From: Parabacteroides bouchesdurhonensis
GTDB lineage: Bacteria > Bacteroidota > Bacteroidia > Bacteroidales > Tannerellaceae
Reading direction: 5' to 3'
DNA: 64,000 nt
Assembly: GCF_900186615.1 (NCBI RefSeq)
Contig: NZ_LT896588.1
Location: 1,352,219 to 1,416,218 of the forward strand
Shown: in pieces, positions 1 to 8,719 of the stretch
Position numbering within the stretch: position 1 is the stretch's first letter
Layout of the letters: each line of letters opens with the position of its first letter
Program-made: the position numbers and the translations under genes
The notes under the pieces: model-generated
What the model saw: only the letters and a program-made list of their open reading frames with translations
Database searches by the model: none
What the model was told of the DNA's origin: nothing

Positions 1-2
1 AT

Positions 3-404
3 GCCATTGACTATATTAAGAAGTCAAAACCGAACCTGTTGGCTGTTATTTTCGACGAACCGGATCATGTAGGACATGAAATCGGACATGACACCCCTGC
101 TTACTATACAAAACTGCATGAATTGGACGGTTATATCGGGCAGATATTGCAAGCTGTGAAAGAGGCAGGTATCTGGGATGATACTGTTATAATAATAACA
201 GCCGATCATGGCGGAATAGAAAATGGTCATGGCGGCAAAACTATGATGGAAATGGAAACTCCGTTTATTATTGCAGGTAAAGGCATCCAAAAGGGGCAGG
301 TAATAACAAACAGTATGATGCAGTTTGATATAGCTTCTACGATTGCCGACCTATTAGGTTTGCAACAACCTCAAGTATGGATTGGCAGAAGCGTTATACG
401 TTAA
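3..404 (+). CDS. Alkaline-phosphatase-superfamily protein, C-terminal part
   Basis: This is the last 133 or so residues of a protein that begins left of the window; the frame is open from base 3. The residues DEPDHVGHEIGH, TADHGG and GHGG are the metal-ligand Asp/His motifs of the AlkP superfamily (type I phosphodiesterase / nucleotide pyrophosphatase / sulfatase-like fold). The end of the domain, where the core strands and the PFIIAGKG segment lie, is complete. A TTG near base 39 is not a credible start because the upstream frame continues to match the family. The substrate cannot be told from this part. A strong hairpin follows the stop codon. Confidence 0.85.
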   Translation, partial: AIDYIKKSKPNLLAVIFDEPDHVGHEIGHDTPAYYTKLHELDGYIGQILQAVKEAGIWDDTVIIITADHGGIENGHGGKTMMEMETPFIIAGKGIQKGQVITNSMMQFDIASTIADLLGLQQPQVWIGRSVIR

Positions 405-432
405 GTTAGGCGTAATATAAAGAGTTTCCCCG

Positions 433-486
433 TTTGTGCCTGTATTAACCTTATCACAAATACGATAAGGCTAATACAGGCACAAA
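433..486. terminator. Long near-perfect hairpin after the AlkP gene
   Basis: Arms 433-455 and 464-486 (23 nt each, 22 paired) enclose an 8-nt loop. The hairpin lies between the AlkP-family gene (plus strand) and the convergent ECF sigma gene. It has no long T-run on either side, so it is either a terminator-like structure for both genes or a small palindromic repeat. Its position supports the first reading. Confidence 0.6.
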
Positions 487-550
487 TACGTTTAATAATA
501 TGGTGAAGTTCTCGTTATTATGTAGTTTGTTGCTTAGAGCTTCCGGATGC

Positions 551-1096
551 TTAATTAATAAAGAATAATAAAAAAGGCAAGTAGTCTTTTAGAGCAATCC
601 GAAGCACTTTCAATGATTTTGTTATATGATATTCTACTCCTTTTACCGTAATATTAGTTATTTCGGCAATCTCTTTCACTGATTTATTCTCAAAACGGCT
701 TAAATAAAAGATCTGGCGGGTTTGCTCCGGTAAAGAGTGAAGCGTCTTGTTTATGATCTGGCGTATCTCTTTGGAGAAAATATCGGAAGGATTACACGCT
801 TCCAATGTGGATATACGTGTATTCATTTCACGGATATTTATGTCTGCAATGTTCCCTATCGCTGTCAGATGTATTGCTTGATGACGAAGGTAGTCTAAAG
901 ATTTATGTTTAAGAATAGTCAAAAGCAGGGCGTCGGATGCTTCTGTATCTTCTTGCGAGGTAACTCTCCAGTACTTTACCAACGACTCGGCTACAATATC
1001 TTCTGCTACCAAATCATCGTGAACATACGACTTGGCAAAGAGGAATGAGCGCTTGTAATTCCGCTTATAGAGGTTCTCGAAGTCCTTGTTTTCCAC
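551..1096 (-). CDS. ECF-type RNA polymerase sigma factor (Bacteroidota family)
   Basis: About 181 residues from a GTG at 1096. Region 2 (DFENLYKRNYKRSFLFAKSYV ... AEDIVAESLVKYW) binds core polymerase and the -10 DNA. Region 4 (LPEQTRQIFYLSRFENKSVKEIAEI with a following helix) is the helix-turn-helix for the -35 region. This layout matches the sigma-70 family 1 of Bacteroidetes, which usually controls SusC/SusD glycan-uptake loci through an anti-sigma FecR partner. No fecR, susC or susD lies beside it, so it is an orphan here and its targets are unknown. The frame runs further up to a TTG at 1150, but the GTG start gives the usual N-terminus. A TATCTTTA sequence just upstream resembles a -7 box. 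Confidence 0.85.
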   Translation of the reverse strand: MENKDFENLYKRNYKRSFLFAKSYVHDDLVAEDIVAESLVKYWRVTSQEDTEASDALLLTILKHKSLDYLRHQAIHLTAIGNIADINIREMNTRISTLEACNPSDIFSKEIRQIINKTLHSLPEQTRQIFYLSRFENKSVKEIAEITNITVKGVEYHITKSLKVLRIALKDYLPFLLFFIN

Positions 1097-1251
1097 GTTA
1101 ATACTATATGTTTTATTTTGTAAAGATAAAAATAAATATTTGTAATGCAACTAATCTTTTTCGCCTTGTAGCGTGTTTGTAATATTGACGTAACAGATCC
1201 GAAATAATTATTTCAGACCTTTGCCCAGAACTCAGAATAATACGTATATAT

Positions 1252-3507
1252 ATGGAGACATTCTATCTATTCCTGGTCATTTTCTTGTTTGTGTTGGCCA
1301 TATTCGATCTGTCGGTGGGAGTGAGTAACGATGCTGTAAATTTCCTTAATTCGGCAATTGGTTCCCGGGCCGCTTCTTTTAAAACTATTATGATAATTGC
1401 CGCGATAGGTGTATTTGTGGGAGCTTCCCTTTCAAATGGTATGATGGATGTGGCACGTCATGGAATCTACCAACCGCAACATTTCTACTTCTCGGAGATT
1501 ATGTATATCCTGTTGGCTGTAATGCTAACGGATGTGGTGTTGCTGGACGTTTTTAATTCGTTAGGAATGCCTACTTCAACCACCGTATCGCTGGTCTTTG
1601 AATTGTTGGGAGGTACAGTAGCTATTTCAATGATGAAGATTATCAATTCCAACGGGGCTTTTCAGTTGGGCGATCTTTTGAATACAGATAAAGCCTTTGC
1701 CGTAGTACTGGCTATTTTCATGTCGGTGGCTATCGCGTTTTTCTTCGGGACGCTGGTGCAGTACATTGCCCGAATCCTTTTTACCTTCAATTATAAAAAG
1801 CAGATGAAGTACTTTGCCGCCTTGTTCGGAGGGACAGCGGCTACGGCCATCCTCTATTTCATGCTGATAAAAGGCTTGAAGGAGAGTTCTTTTATGCATG
1901 GTGATGTGAAGGCATTCATTTACGGTAATACCTCCGCCATCATATGGGGATGCTTTGTGTTCTTCACTGTTTTGATGCAGATATTATATTGGCTGAAAGT
2001 AAACATCTTTAAGGTAGTGGTATTGATGGGAACGTTTGCATTGGCCCTGGCCTTTGCCGGAAACGACCTGGTGAACTTTATTGGTGTTCCGCTGGTAGGC
2101 TATTCCTCCTATATGGATTTGATGGCGCAGGGAGGGACTACCACCACAGATACCTTCCTGATGTCATCTTTGCTGGAGCCGGCTAAAACCCCTATTTATT
2201 TCCTGGTAGGCTCGGGCATTGTTATGATAATAGCATTGGCTACGTCCAAGAAGGCCCAGAATGTAGTGAAGACCTCTCTTGACCTTTCGCGTCAGACAGA
2301 AGGCGATGAGAACTTCGGTACGTCGCCGGTTGCCCGTGTATTGGTGCGTACTTGCAGCAATATTGCCGGAACGATAGACAGTGTGATCCCTATCCCCATG
2401 AAGCGGTGGATAGACGGCCGTTTCAATAAGGATGAGATGGTGATTGAGGATAAGGCCAGCTTCGATTTGGTACGTGCTTCGGTAAACGTGGTACTGTCTG
2501 GCTTGCTGATCGCTTTGGGTACGTCGCTTAAACTCCCTCTGTCCACCACCTACGTAGCCTTTATGGTGGCAATGGGTAGCTCTTTGGCCGACAGGGCTTG
2601 GGGAAGAGAGAGTGCGGTGTTCCGTATCACCGGGGTGCTTTCCGTCATCGGAGGATGGTTTATTACCGCCGCCGCCGCTTTCTCGATCTGCTTCGTGGTA
2701 GCGCTCCTTATCCACTTCGGAGGTATCCCCGCTATGGTATGTATGGTTGGGCTGGCGGTCTATTCGTTGGTTCGTAGCCAGATTGCTTATAAGAAGAAGA
2801 AGCGTAAGGAGGCCTTGAAAGAAGAGGTGAACTCTACAGTTGCCAAATTACAGAAATCTACCGATACTGCCGAGGCCCTGGCTTTATTCCGTGAACATAG
2901 CCGCGAAGAGGTGGTGGGCGATATCACTTTTACGGCTGATATGCTCTCGCAAGCTGTTTCCGGTTTTATGAAGGAGAACCTCCGGGACTTGAAAAAGACA
3001 CTGACGGCTGTGGCGGAGAAGAGGGTGCATTTGAAGCAGGTAAAGCGTGTGGGCACTCTCGGGGTAACGCAGTTAGACCATGACATAGCGGTGGAGAAAG
3101 GCTTGTATTACTACCAGTGTAATGATTTCGCAAGCGAGATAATATATAGCATCCGCCGTTTGGCAGAGCCTTTGAAAGACCATATAGATAATAACTTCTC
3201 TCCGTTAAGCGAGATACAGAAAGAGGAGTTCGGGGGTATGACGGACAAGGTAGTCCGCTTCCTGACCCGCTGCGCGGATATGGTAAAGAAGAATGATTAT
3301 ACCCCTCTGGACGGCCTGGTAGCCGAATCTGTAGCCCTGCAGAACCAGCTGACGGCGCTGAAGAAAGGGGAACTGAAACGTATCCAGGGGCAGAGCGGCA
3401 GCACAAAGGTGAGCATGCTTTACCTCAATATGGTGCAGGAGATGCAAAACGTGGTATCCTTCACCGGCAACCTGATAAAGGTGAGCCGTAAGTTCCAGAA
3501 AGAATAG
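1252..3507 (+). CDS. Inorganic phosphate transporter (Pit family) with C-terminal soluble domain
   Basis: A 751-residue inner-membrane protein. The PiT signature occurs twice, as GVSNDAVNFLNSAIGS near residue 25 and AGNDLVNFIGVPLVG near residue 270, and many hydrophobic helices run to about residue 510. This supports low-affinity phosphate/cation symport. The last 240 or so residues are charged, helical and not membrane-spanning, and resemble a PhoU/DUF47-like regulator fused to the transporter. The protein is therefore longer than the roughly 500-residue E. coli PitA. It is transcribed alone, divergently from the sigma factor. An array of 23-bp repeats begins at its stop codon. Confidence 0.9.
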   Translation: METFYLFLVIFLFVLAIFDLSVGVSNDAVNFLNSAIGSRAASFKTIMIIAAIGVFVGASLSNGMMDVARHGIYQPQHFYFSEIMYILLAVMLTDVVLLDVFNSLGMPTSTTVSLVFELLGGTVAISMMKIINSNGAFQLGDLLNTDKAFAVVLAIFMSVAIAFFFGTLVQYIARILFTFNYKKQMKYFAALFGGTAATAILYFMLIKGLKESSFMHGDVKAFIYGNTSAIIWGCFVFFTVLMQILYWLKVNIFKVVVLMGTFALALAFAGNDLVNFIGVPLVGYSSYMDLMAQGGTTTTDTFLMSSLLEPAKTPIYFLVGSGIVMIIALATSKKAQNVVKTSLDLSRQTEGDENFGTSPVARVLVRTCSNIAGTIDSVIPIPMKRWIDGRFNKDEMVIEDKASFDLVRASVNVVLSGLLIALGTSLKLPLSTTYVAFMVAMGSSLADRAWGRESAVFRITGVLSVIGGWFITAAAAFSICFVVALLIHFGGIPAMVCMVGLAVYSLVRSQIAYKKKKRKEALKEEVNSTVAKLQKSTDTAEALALFREHSREEVVGDITFTADMLSQAVSGFMKENLRDLKKTLTAVAEKRVHLKQVKRVGTLGVTQLDHDIAVEKGLYYYQCNDFASEIIYSIRRLAEPLKDHIDNNFSPLSEIQKEEFGGMTDKVVRFLTRCADMVKKNDYTPLDGLVAESVALQNQLTALKKGELKRIQGQSGSTKVSMLYLNMVQEMQNVVSFTGNLIKVSRKFQKE

Positions 3508-3618
3508 GTATCGTCTCCCCATTCCCTTAGGTCGCGCGTACCTACGTGCTTAGGTCACCCATACCTACGCCCTTAGGTATCGCTTACCTACGCTCGTAGG
3601 TAACGCCGCCCTATTATA
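3504..3618. repeat. Tandem 23-bp repeat array
   Basis: There are five consecutive 23-bp units starting at 3504, 3527, 3550, 3573 and 3596. The three central units are well conserved: each opens with TTAGGT and has ACCTACG seven bases after the TAGGT core, so each unit holds a TAGGT/ACCTA dyad. The first unit contains the pit stop codon and the last is degenerate. The array fills most of the gap between pit (plus) and the convergent wbqC-like gene. Confidence 0.85.
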
Positions 3619-3671
3619 AGGTGAAAAGGTTTCATGCGGACGGGCTTCCGGCTTTCGGTCTTAGAAACGTC

Positions 3672-4304
3672 TCAAGGCCTGATGGGAAGGGAGGAGTCTC
3701 GAAGTACTACTATACTTTCGGGTCCCATGTTGAAAAGCAGGTCAATAATGCTGAGGTTGGCTATGAAGCCGAATTTGCCCTGGAAGACCTGGTAATAAGG
3801 TCTGGGGCGGAACGACGGGTCGGGCAGCGGCTGGCGCGGCCGGATGGACTCGCGGAAGTCGTTCGGAACGCTTGCTTCGTACACGCTCGTCTGCGTTACG
3901 TTAGGCTCAATATCCAATAGCTTGCAAATTACCCGGCGGAGTTCTTCGTTAAAATCCAGTAAGAAGTCAAATCGTTTCTCGTAGAAGGGCGCGAAGTCTT
4001 CTTCATAATATTCAAAGAACGGGCTCATGTTATAAGCGGACAGGATAGCATTCCAATGTAAATGACGCCAATTGCCATGGTCCGAGATGCGTATGTCTTT
4101 TGTGAGGCACTTTAGCGTATCGGGCTTAACGATGGGGACGGATAACGACAGCGGGCCGTTGGCTGCGGCAATGGTGCAGCGGTTGCGGTAGGTTTGTTTC
4201 AGATAGTTCTCGTACGTCTCCAGGCAGACTTCGCCGAATTGGTACATCTTGCAATATTGCTGGACAGGCCCCAGATAGGCGGTAGACAGATATACAGGTT
4301 GCAT
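3672..4304 (-). CDS. WbqC family protein
   Basis: 210 residues. It opens with STAYLGPVQQYCKMYQFGEVCLETYENYLKQTYRNR and has the central HWRHLHWN-like segment (GNWRHLHWNAILSAYN), typical of the WbqC-like family (PF08889). The biochemical role is unsettled; in other bacteria these proteins occur in O-antigen and aminosugar loci. It starts one base after the stop of the shorter signal peptidase gene, so it is the last gene of a dapB-lepB-lepB-wbqC operon. That grouping is common in Bacteroidales. Confidence 0.85.
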   Translation of the reverse strand: MQPVYLSTAYLGPVQQYCKMYQFGEVCLETYENYLKQTYRNRCTIAAANGPLSLSVPIVKPDTLKCLTKDIRISDHGNWRHLHWNAILSAYNMSPFFEYYEEDFAPFYEKRFDFLLDFNEELRRVICKLLDIEPNVTQTSVYEASVPNDFRESIRPRQPLPDPSFRPRPYYQVFQGKFGFIANLSIIDLLFNMGPESIVVLRDSSLPIRP

Positions 4305-4305
4305 G

Positions 4306-5160
4306 CTAGTTTACAGGTTTTAAAATACGTTGTTTGTCTTTGCTGTACCAGCAGAAGAGGGCATTCCCTATCACATGGTCTGCCGGTATAAAACCAAGAT
4401 GGCGGGAGTCTACAGCTCCAATCGTGTTGTCGGATAACATCCAGTAATAGTCTTGCTTGAAGAAGAAGAACGCAGTCTCCTTCCCGTCTATATAAAGCTT
4501 TCCGTCCCTGAAAGCGGCCTTGCCGTTTGTCTCCCTGAGGATAATTTCCTTACAGGCTACCAGCGACCGGGCATCGAGGCGGTAAGCCTCTCCCTTGCGT
4601 GGCACGATAAGCGTGTAGTCTTCTATCTGTTCATTAATAAAGCGGATATTGGCGTCTTCCGACAGTTCTTCTCTCAGCTGATACTCTTCAAAGGCGGTCA
4701 GGCACAGGCTGAAACCGTACTCTTCCGGCTTTACTTCACGTTCGGGGATGGCCAGTTTCCTCAAGGCTCGCATAAACTCGTCTTTCGCGCTTATCGTAAC
4801 GAAGTAAGAACTCAGCGTACGGGGAGAACGTGGAACTTCTTTCCCGTTTACGCTATAACTGTTATTGCCTATCCGGATTGTATCGCCCGGCATGCCGATG
4901 CACCGGCTGATAAAAAGCGCGGGAACAGCACTGTCCTTTAAAAGGGGGCTTGTGAATAAGACGATGCGGTTACGCCCCGGATTATTTTCTACCGGCAGTT
5001 TGTTCACTATGATATAATCGCCTTTATGCAGAGCCTCTTCCATCGCTTCTGTGGAAATACGGTACGATTCAATGCAATACCGGCGGATGCCCATAACAAT
5101 CCCGCCTACTAATGCAAGGGCTGTAATCCATTTGATGATAGACAGGAGAGTCTGTTTCAT
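4306..5160 (-). CDS. Signal peptidase I-like protein lacking the catalytic dyad
   Basis: 284 residues with one N-terminal membrane segment and S26-family boxes. Where active enzymes have SGSM, this protein reads STEAM, so the nucleophilic Ser is Ala. The Lys of the VKR-x-x-GxPGD box is Ser (FISRCIGMPGD). The last box reads SDNT rather than GDNR. The fold therefore looks retained but peptidase activity should be absent. The neighbouring paralogue (5184-6569) has an intact dyad. It may bind substrate, regulate its neighbour or be on its way to loss. It lies 23 bp after that gene in the same operon. Confidence 0.85.
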   Translation of the reverse strand: MKQTLLSIIKWITALALVGGIVMGIRRYCIESYRISTEAMEEALHKGDYIIVNKLPVENNPGRNRIVLFTSPLLKDSAVPALFISRCIGMPGDTIRIGNNSYSVNGKEVPRSPRTLSSYFVTISAKDEFMRALRKLAIPEREVKPEEYGFSLCLTAFEEYQLREELSEDANIRFINEQIEDYTLIVPRKGEAYRLDARSLVACKEIILRETNGKAAFRDGKLYIDGKETAFFFFKQDYYWMLSDNTIGAVDSRHLGFIPADHVIGNALFCWYSKDKQRILKPVN

Positions 5161-5183
5161 AGCGTAAAGAGGCCGTTATCGGG

Positions 5184-6569
5184 TTAATCGGGATGTACCC
5201 AGCGGAACAAACGGTTCCAGCGGATACCACCGTCGAATAAGCTATGGTCTTTATCCAAAGACAACCAGATGAGGATAGGCTTGCCAACGATATGGTCTTC
5301 CGGAACAAATCCCCACGAACGGCTGTCGGCGCTATTATGACGATTGTCACCCATCATGAAATAGTAGTCGTACTTAAAGGTGTATGACGTTTCCGGTTTC
5401 CCATTGATATATACCTTCCCGTCTTTCTCTTCAAGCGTATTGCCTTCATAGTTCTTGATGCAACGGCTGTATAATGCCAGATTGTGTTTCGTCAGAGGGA
5501 TTGTTGCCCCTTTCTTCGGAATCCATAGAGGCCCGAAGTTATCACGTGTCCAGCCTGTATCATACCCTGCCGGATAGGTAGGGCCGCCCAGGGCGTCGGG
5601 TTCAATGATCACTTTCTTTACGTTGGGCAGCTTTTCTGCGATGGCATGCGCCTTCTGGGTAAGGGGCAAACGATATACGGGGAGGTATTGCCCGTCTTCG
5701 GAAGGGGTGAAGCCTAAGAAAGACAACAAGCCGCCGTTGGAAACCATGATACGGTCTTCTTTGCTGACATTCATTCTTTTGAATTGCTCTTCGGTAATAG
5801 GCGAACCGTCCGTTTCGATGTAGTAGTTGAACTGCATATCTTTGGGGTTCTCTGCCGGTTTTCCGTCAATATACACCTGGTTGTTGCGGACCTCAATAGT
5901 ATCTCCGGGCATACCGATGCAACGTTTTACATAGTTCTCACGTTTGTCTACCGGACGGTAAATAACGTCGCCAAAGGTTGCTTTGTCCATATAAATACGG
6001 TCACGGCCAACTTCTTCTATCAATGTATAATAGTCCGGATTCTGAGCTTTCAAGGCAACTGTGTCTCCTGCAGGGAAGTTGAACACAACAATATCATTGC
6101 GCTTTACATGGCCAAGACCTTTCACCCGTTTATATCCCCATTCCGGCCAGTCCAGATAAGATTTGGTGTTTAATATGGGAAGTGTATTCTGTACCAGAGG
6201 GAAAGAGATCGGGGTGTTAGGCACGCGGGGGCCGTAGCTTAATTTGCTTACGAACAAGTAATCTCCTACCAGCAATGACTTCTCCAGGGAGGAAGAAGGA
6301 ATCTGATAGTTCTGGAAAACGAACAGGTTGATAAAGTATACGGCAATTAAAGCAAATACGATATCATCCACCCATTCGAGTATATTCCGTATTTTCGGAT
6401 TCGTGGAACGTTTCCAGGCTCCCCAGGGGATATATTGTGTCAGGAAGATGTCTATTAAAAGAATAATACCCAATAATAACCATGCGTTTTGCATCCATAA
6501 GCAAAACAATGCATATAATAGGGTGGCAATGCTAAACTTAATCCATTGCTTGTTTGAGAACTTCTTCAT
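5184..6569 (-). CDS. lepB: Signal peptidase I (active paralogue, with long insertion)
   Basis: 461 residues. Two hydrophobic segments lie in the first 85 residues. The Ser box IPSSSLEKSLLVGD, the Lys box NYVKRCIGMPGDTIEV and the final GDNRHNSADSRSWGFVPEDH box are all present, so the Ser-Lys dyad is intact. The enzyme cleaves signal peptides of exported proteins on the periplasmic face of the inner membrane. It is much longer than E. coli LepB (324 residues) because of a large insertion of roughly 150 residues between the Lys box and the final box, as seen in other Bacteroidota homologues. It is followed by the inactive-looking paralogue and preceded by dapB. Confidence 0.92.
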   Translation of the reverse strand: MKKFSNKQWIKFSIATLLYALFCLWMQNAWLLLGIILLIDIFLTQYIPWGAWKRSTNPKIRNILEWVDDIVFALIAVYFINLFVFQNYQIPSSSLEKSLLVGDYLFVSKLSYGPRVPNTPISFPLVQNTLPILNTKSYLDWPEWGYKRVKGLGHVKRNDIVVFNFPAGDTVALKAQNPDYYTLIEEVGRDRIYMDKATFGDVIYRPVDKRENYVKRCIGMPGDTIEVRNNQVYIDGKPAENPKDMQFNYYIETDGSPITEEQFKRMNVSKEDRIMVSNGGLLSFLGFTPSEDGQYLPVYRLPLTQKAHAIAEKLPNVKKVIIEPDALGGPTYPAGYDTGWTRDNFGPLWIPKKGATIPLTKHNLALYSRCIKNYEGNTLEEKDGKVYINGKPETSYTFKYDYYFMMGDNRHNSADSRSWGFVPEDHIVGKPILIWLSLDKDHSLFDGGIRWNRLFRWVHPD

Positions 6570-6580
6570 TCTATCGGATT

Positions 6581-7297
6581 TTAAAATTTAAACAAATCAT
6601 TCATGCCGAGGAATCCTTTCTTTCCGGCGGTAAATTCAGCAGCAATGACAGCTCCCAAAGCAAAGCCGGCACGGCTTTTGGCATCATGCTTGATGCTGAT
6701 GTAATCCACTTCGGAATCGTACACGATTTCGTGGATACCGGGAACTTCGCCTTCGCGAATAGCATGGATAGGAAGATCGGCAGGGCTTTCTGCTGTCTCC
6801 AGTGTCCAGCGGCCTTTGCGATCTATATTTTCGATGATATCTTCTGCCAGTGTGATGGCTGTTCCACTTGGAGCGTCTAATTTATGGATATGGTGGGTTT
6901 CCGTCATGCGGACATCATAAGACGGGAAGTTGTTCATGATTTTTGCCAGGTACTTATTCAAGGCAAAGAAGATGTTCACCCCGATGCTGAAGTTGGAAGC
7001 GTAGAAGAAGGTCTTTCCTTCCTTTTCGCACTTTTCTTTGATTTCATTCATGTGATCCAACCAACCTGTAGTACCCGATACCACCGGAACGTTGGCGGCA
7101 AAACACTTCATATAGTTGTCGAATGCTGTAGCCGGAGTAGTGAATTCGATGGCAACATCAGCGCTTTTGAATGCGTCCGAATGAATCTCCTCCGGGTTAT
7201 TTATATCTACTATGGATACAATTTGATGTCCTCTGCTAAGTGCAATCTGTTCGATGGTCTTTCCCATCTTTCCATAACCAATAAGTGCAATCTTCAT
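6581..7297 (-). CDS. dapB: 4-hydroxy-tetrahydrodipicolinate reductase
   Basis: 238 residues from the ATG at 7297; the frame extends a further 12 codons, but MKIALIGYGKMGKT is the canonical start with the GxGxMG dinucleotide fold. VSGTTGW and the HHIHKLDAPSGTA motif (catalytic His pair and Lys) are present. It reduces 4-hydroxy-tetrahydrodipicolinate with NAD(P)H in the lysine/diaminopimelate pathway in the cytoplasm. It is first in the dapB-lepB-lepB-wbqC operon. Confidence 0.95.
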   Translation of the reverse strand: MKIALIGYGKMGKTIEQIALSRGHQIVSIVDINNPEEIHSDAFKSADVAIEFTTPATAFDNYMKCFAANVPVVSGTTGWLDHMNEIKEKCEKEGKTFFYASNFSIGVNIFFALNKYLAKIMNNFPSYDVRMTETHHIHKLDAPSGTAITLAEDIIENIDRKGRWTLETAESPADLPIHAIREGEVPGIHEIVYDSEVDYISIKHDAKSRAGFALGAVIAAEFTAGKKGFLGMNDLFKF

Positions 7298-7408
7298 ATT
7301 TTGGGTAATTGAATTTGTGTATATGATATCCAAATGTTTGGAAATTAATGCTGCAAATATAAAGAAAATGGATTAGATTTGTTGCATAAATCTTAACTCT
7401 GAAAGAAT

Positions 7409-8719
7409 ATGGAACGTTTATTACACTATGTTTGGAAATATAGGCTTTATACGACTACCCCTTTGGTTACTACCGACGGAACCGTTATCCAGGTTCTTGA
7501 TCCCGGTATTCATAATACAAATGCAGGTCCTGACTTTTTCAATGCTAAAATAAAAGTATCCGGCACCGTTTGGGCCGGAAGCGTGGAAATACATGATAAA
7601 GCCTCCGATTGGTTTTTGCATAAACATAATACAGACAAGGCCTACAATTCGATTATCCTCCACGTAACCGGGTGTGATGATGCGGCTGTTTATAGGGAAA
7701 ATGGAGAATTAATACCCCAGTTAGTATTGTCTGTTCCGCAGAATATCCGTAGCAATATAGACTGGCTCTTGCTTCGGGAAACTCCAATATCTTGTCTCTC
7801 TATGATAAAAGAGATAGAGCCTTTACATCTGTCCGGTTGGATGGGAGCTTTGTTAAGTGAGCGCCTGGAACGTAAAACGAATGATATAGATTCTCTTCTT
7901 GCGCAATATAATAATGATTGGAATGAGGTCTTTTATATTACTTTAACCCGCAACTTTGGATTTGGGGTGAATAGTGATGCCTTTGAATGGCTGGCAAAGA
8001 GCCTCCCGTTACGATATATCCAGAAGCAACGAGGGAGCACTTCACAAGTTGAAGCTTTATTATTCGGACAGGCAGGCATGTTGGAGGAGGAGCATGAATG
8101 CCATTACTATCGTTTGTTGCAACGGGAATATCAGTTTCTGCGGCATAAATTTGATTTGAAACCGTTAGATGAATCTTTGTTTAGGAGTCTGCGCATTCGT
8201 CCCTTCAACTTCCCTCATTTGAAATTAGCACATTTGGCTGCTATCTGGCTGCAACAAGATACATTGTTCTCGGCCATATTGGAAGCCCGTACTACCGGAG
8301 AGATTAAAAACTTCTTTCGCGTTCTTCCTTCCGAATATTGGGAAACACATTATCATTTTCGTTATGCTTCCGTAAAAAAAGAGAAGCCTATAGGAGAAAA
8401 TGCACTTAATATTTTGTTAATAAATACGGTAGTCCCGATGTTGTTTGCTTACGGGCAGCGAAACAGGTTTCCCGAATACTGTGAAAGATCAATGCGTTTG
8501 CTCGAGAGTATTCCGGCCGAACGGAATAGTATCGTTTCTACTTTTACGAATGCAGGGATTATGGTTCGTAATGCCGGAGATACACAAGCGCTTATCCAAC
8601 TTAAACGGGAATACTGCGAGAAAAAGAAATGTTTGTATTGCCGGATCGGTTTTCGTTTGATAAAACGGAGTAATTTGCCTATTTTTGCCTCTTCGAATAA
8701 ACAGAGAATAGATGAGTGA
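7409..8719 (+). CDS. DUF2851 family protein
   Basis: 436 residues, recognised as the Bacteroidota DUF2851 family by its start (MERLLHYVWKYRLY), the GTVIQVLDPGIHNTNAGPDFFNAKI region and the cysteine-bearing end (CEKKKCLYCRIGFRLI). It is cytoplasmic with no signal peptide. The CxxxxxCLYC pattern near the C-terminus could bind a metal, but that is inference. The function is not known. It is transcribed divergently from dapB and overlaps the following lipoprotein gene by 8 bp, so they are translationally linked. Confidence 0.85.
   Translation: MERLLHYVWKYRLYTTTPLVTTDGTVIQVLDPGIHNTNAGPDFFNAKIKVSGTVWAGSVEIHDKASDWFLHKHNTDKAYNSIILHVTGCDDAAVYRENGELIPQLVLSVPQNIRSNIDWLLLRETPISCLSMIKEIEPLHLSGWMGALLSERLERKTNDIDSLLAQYNNDWNEVFYITLTRNFGFGVNSDAFEWLAKSLPLRYIQKQRGSTSQVEALLFGQAGMLEEEHECHYYRLLQREYQFLRHKFDLKPLDESLFRSLRIRPFNFPHLKLAHLAAIWLQQDTLFSAILEARTTGEIKNFFRVLPSEYWETHYHFRYASVKKEKPIGENALNILLINTVVPMLFAYGQRNRFPEYCERSMRLLESIPAERNSIVSTFTNAGIMVRNAGDTQALIQLKREYCEKKKCLYCRIGFRLIKRSNLPIFASSNKQRIDE

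Noticed and set aside
2164-3522. Minus-strand open frames opposite the phosphate transporter gene
   Set aside because: No recognisable domain or credible start context, and they lie wholly within the Pit coding sequence.
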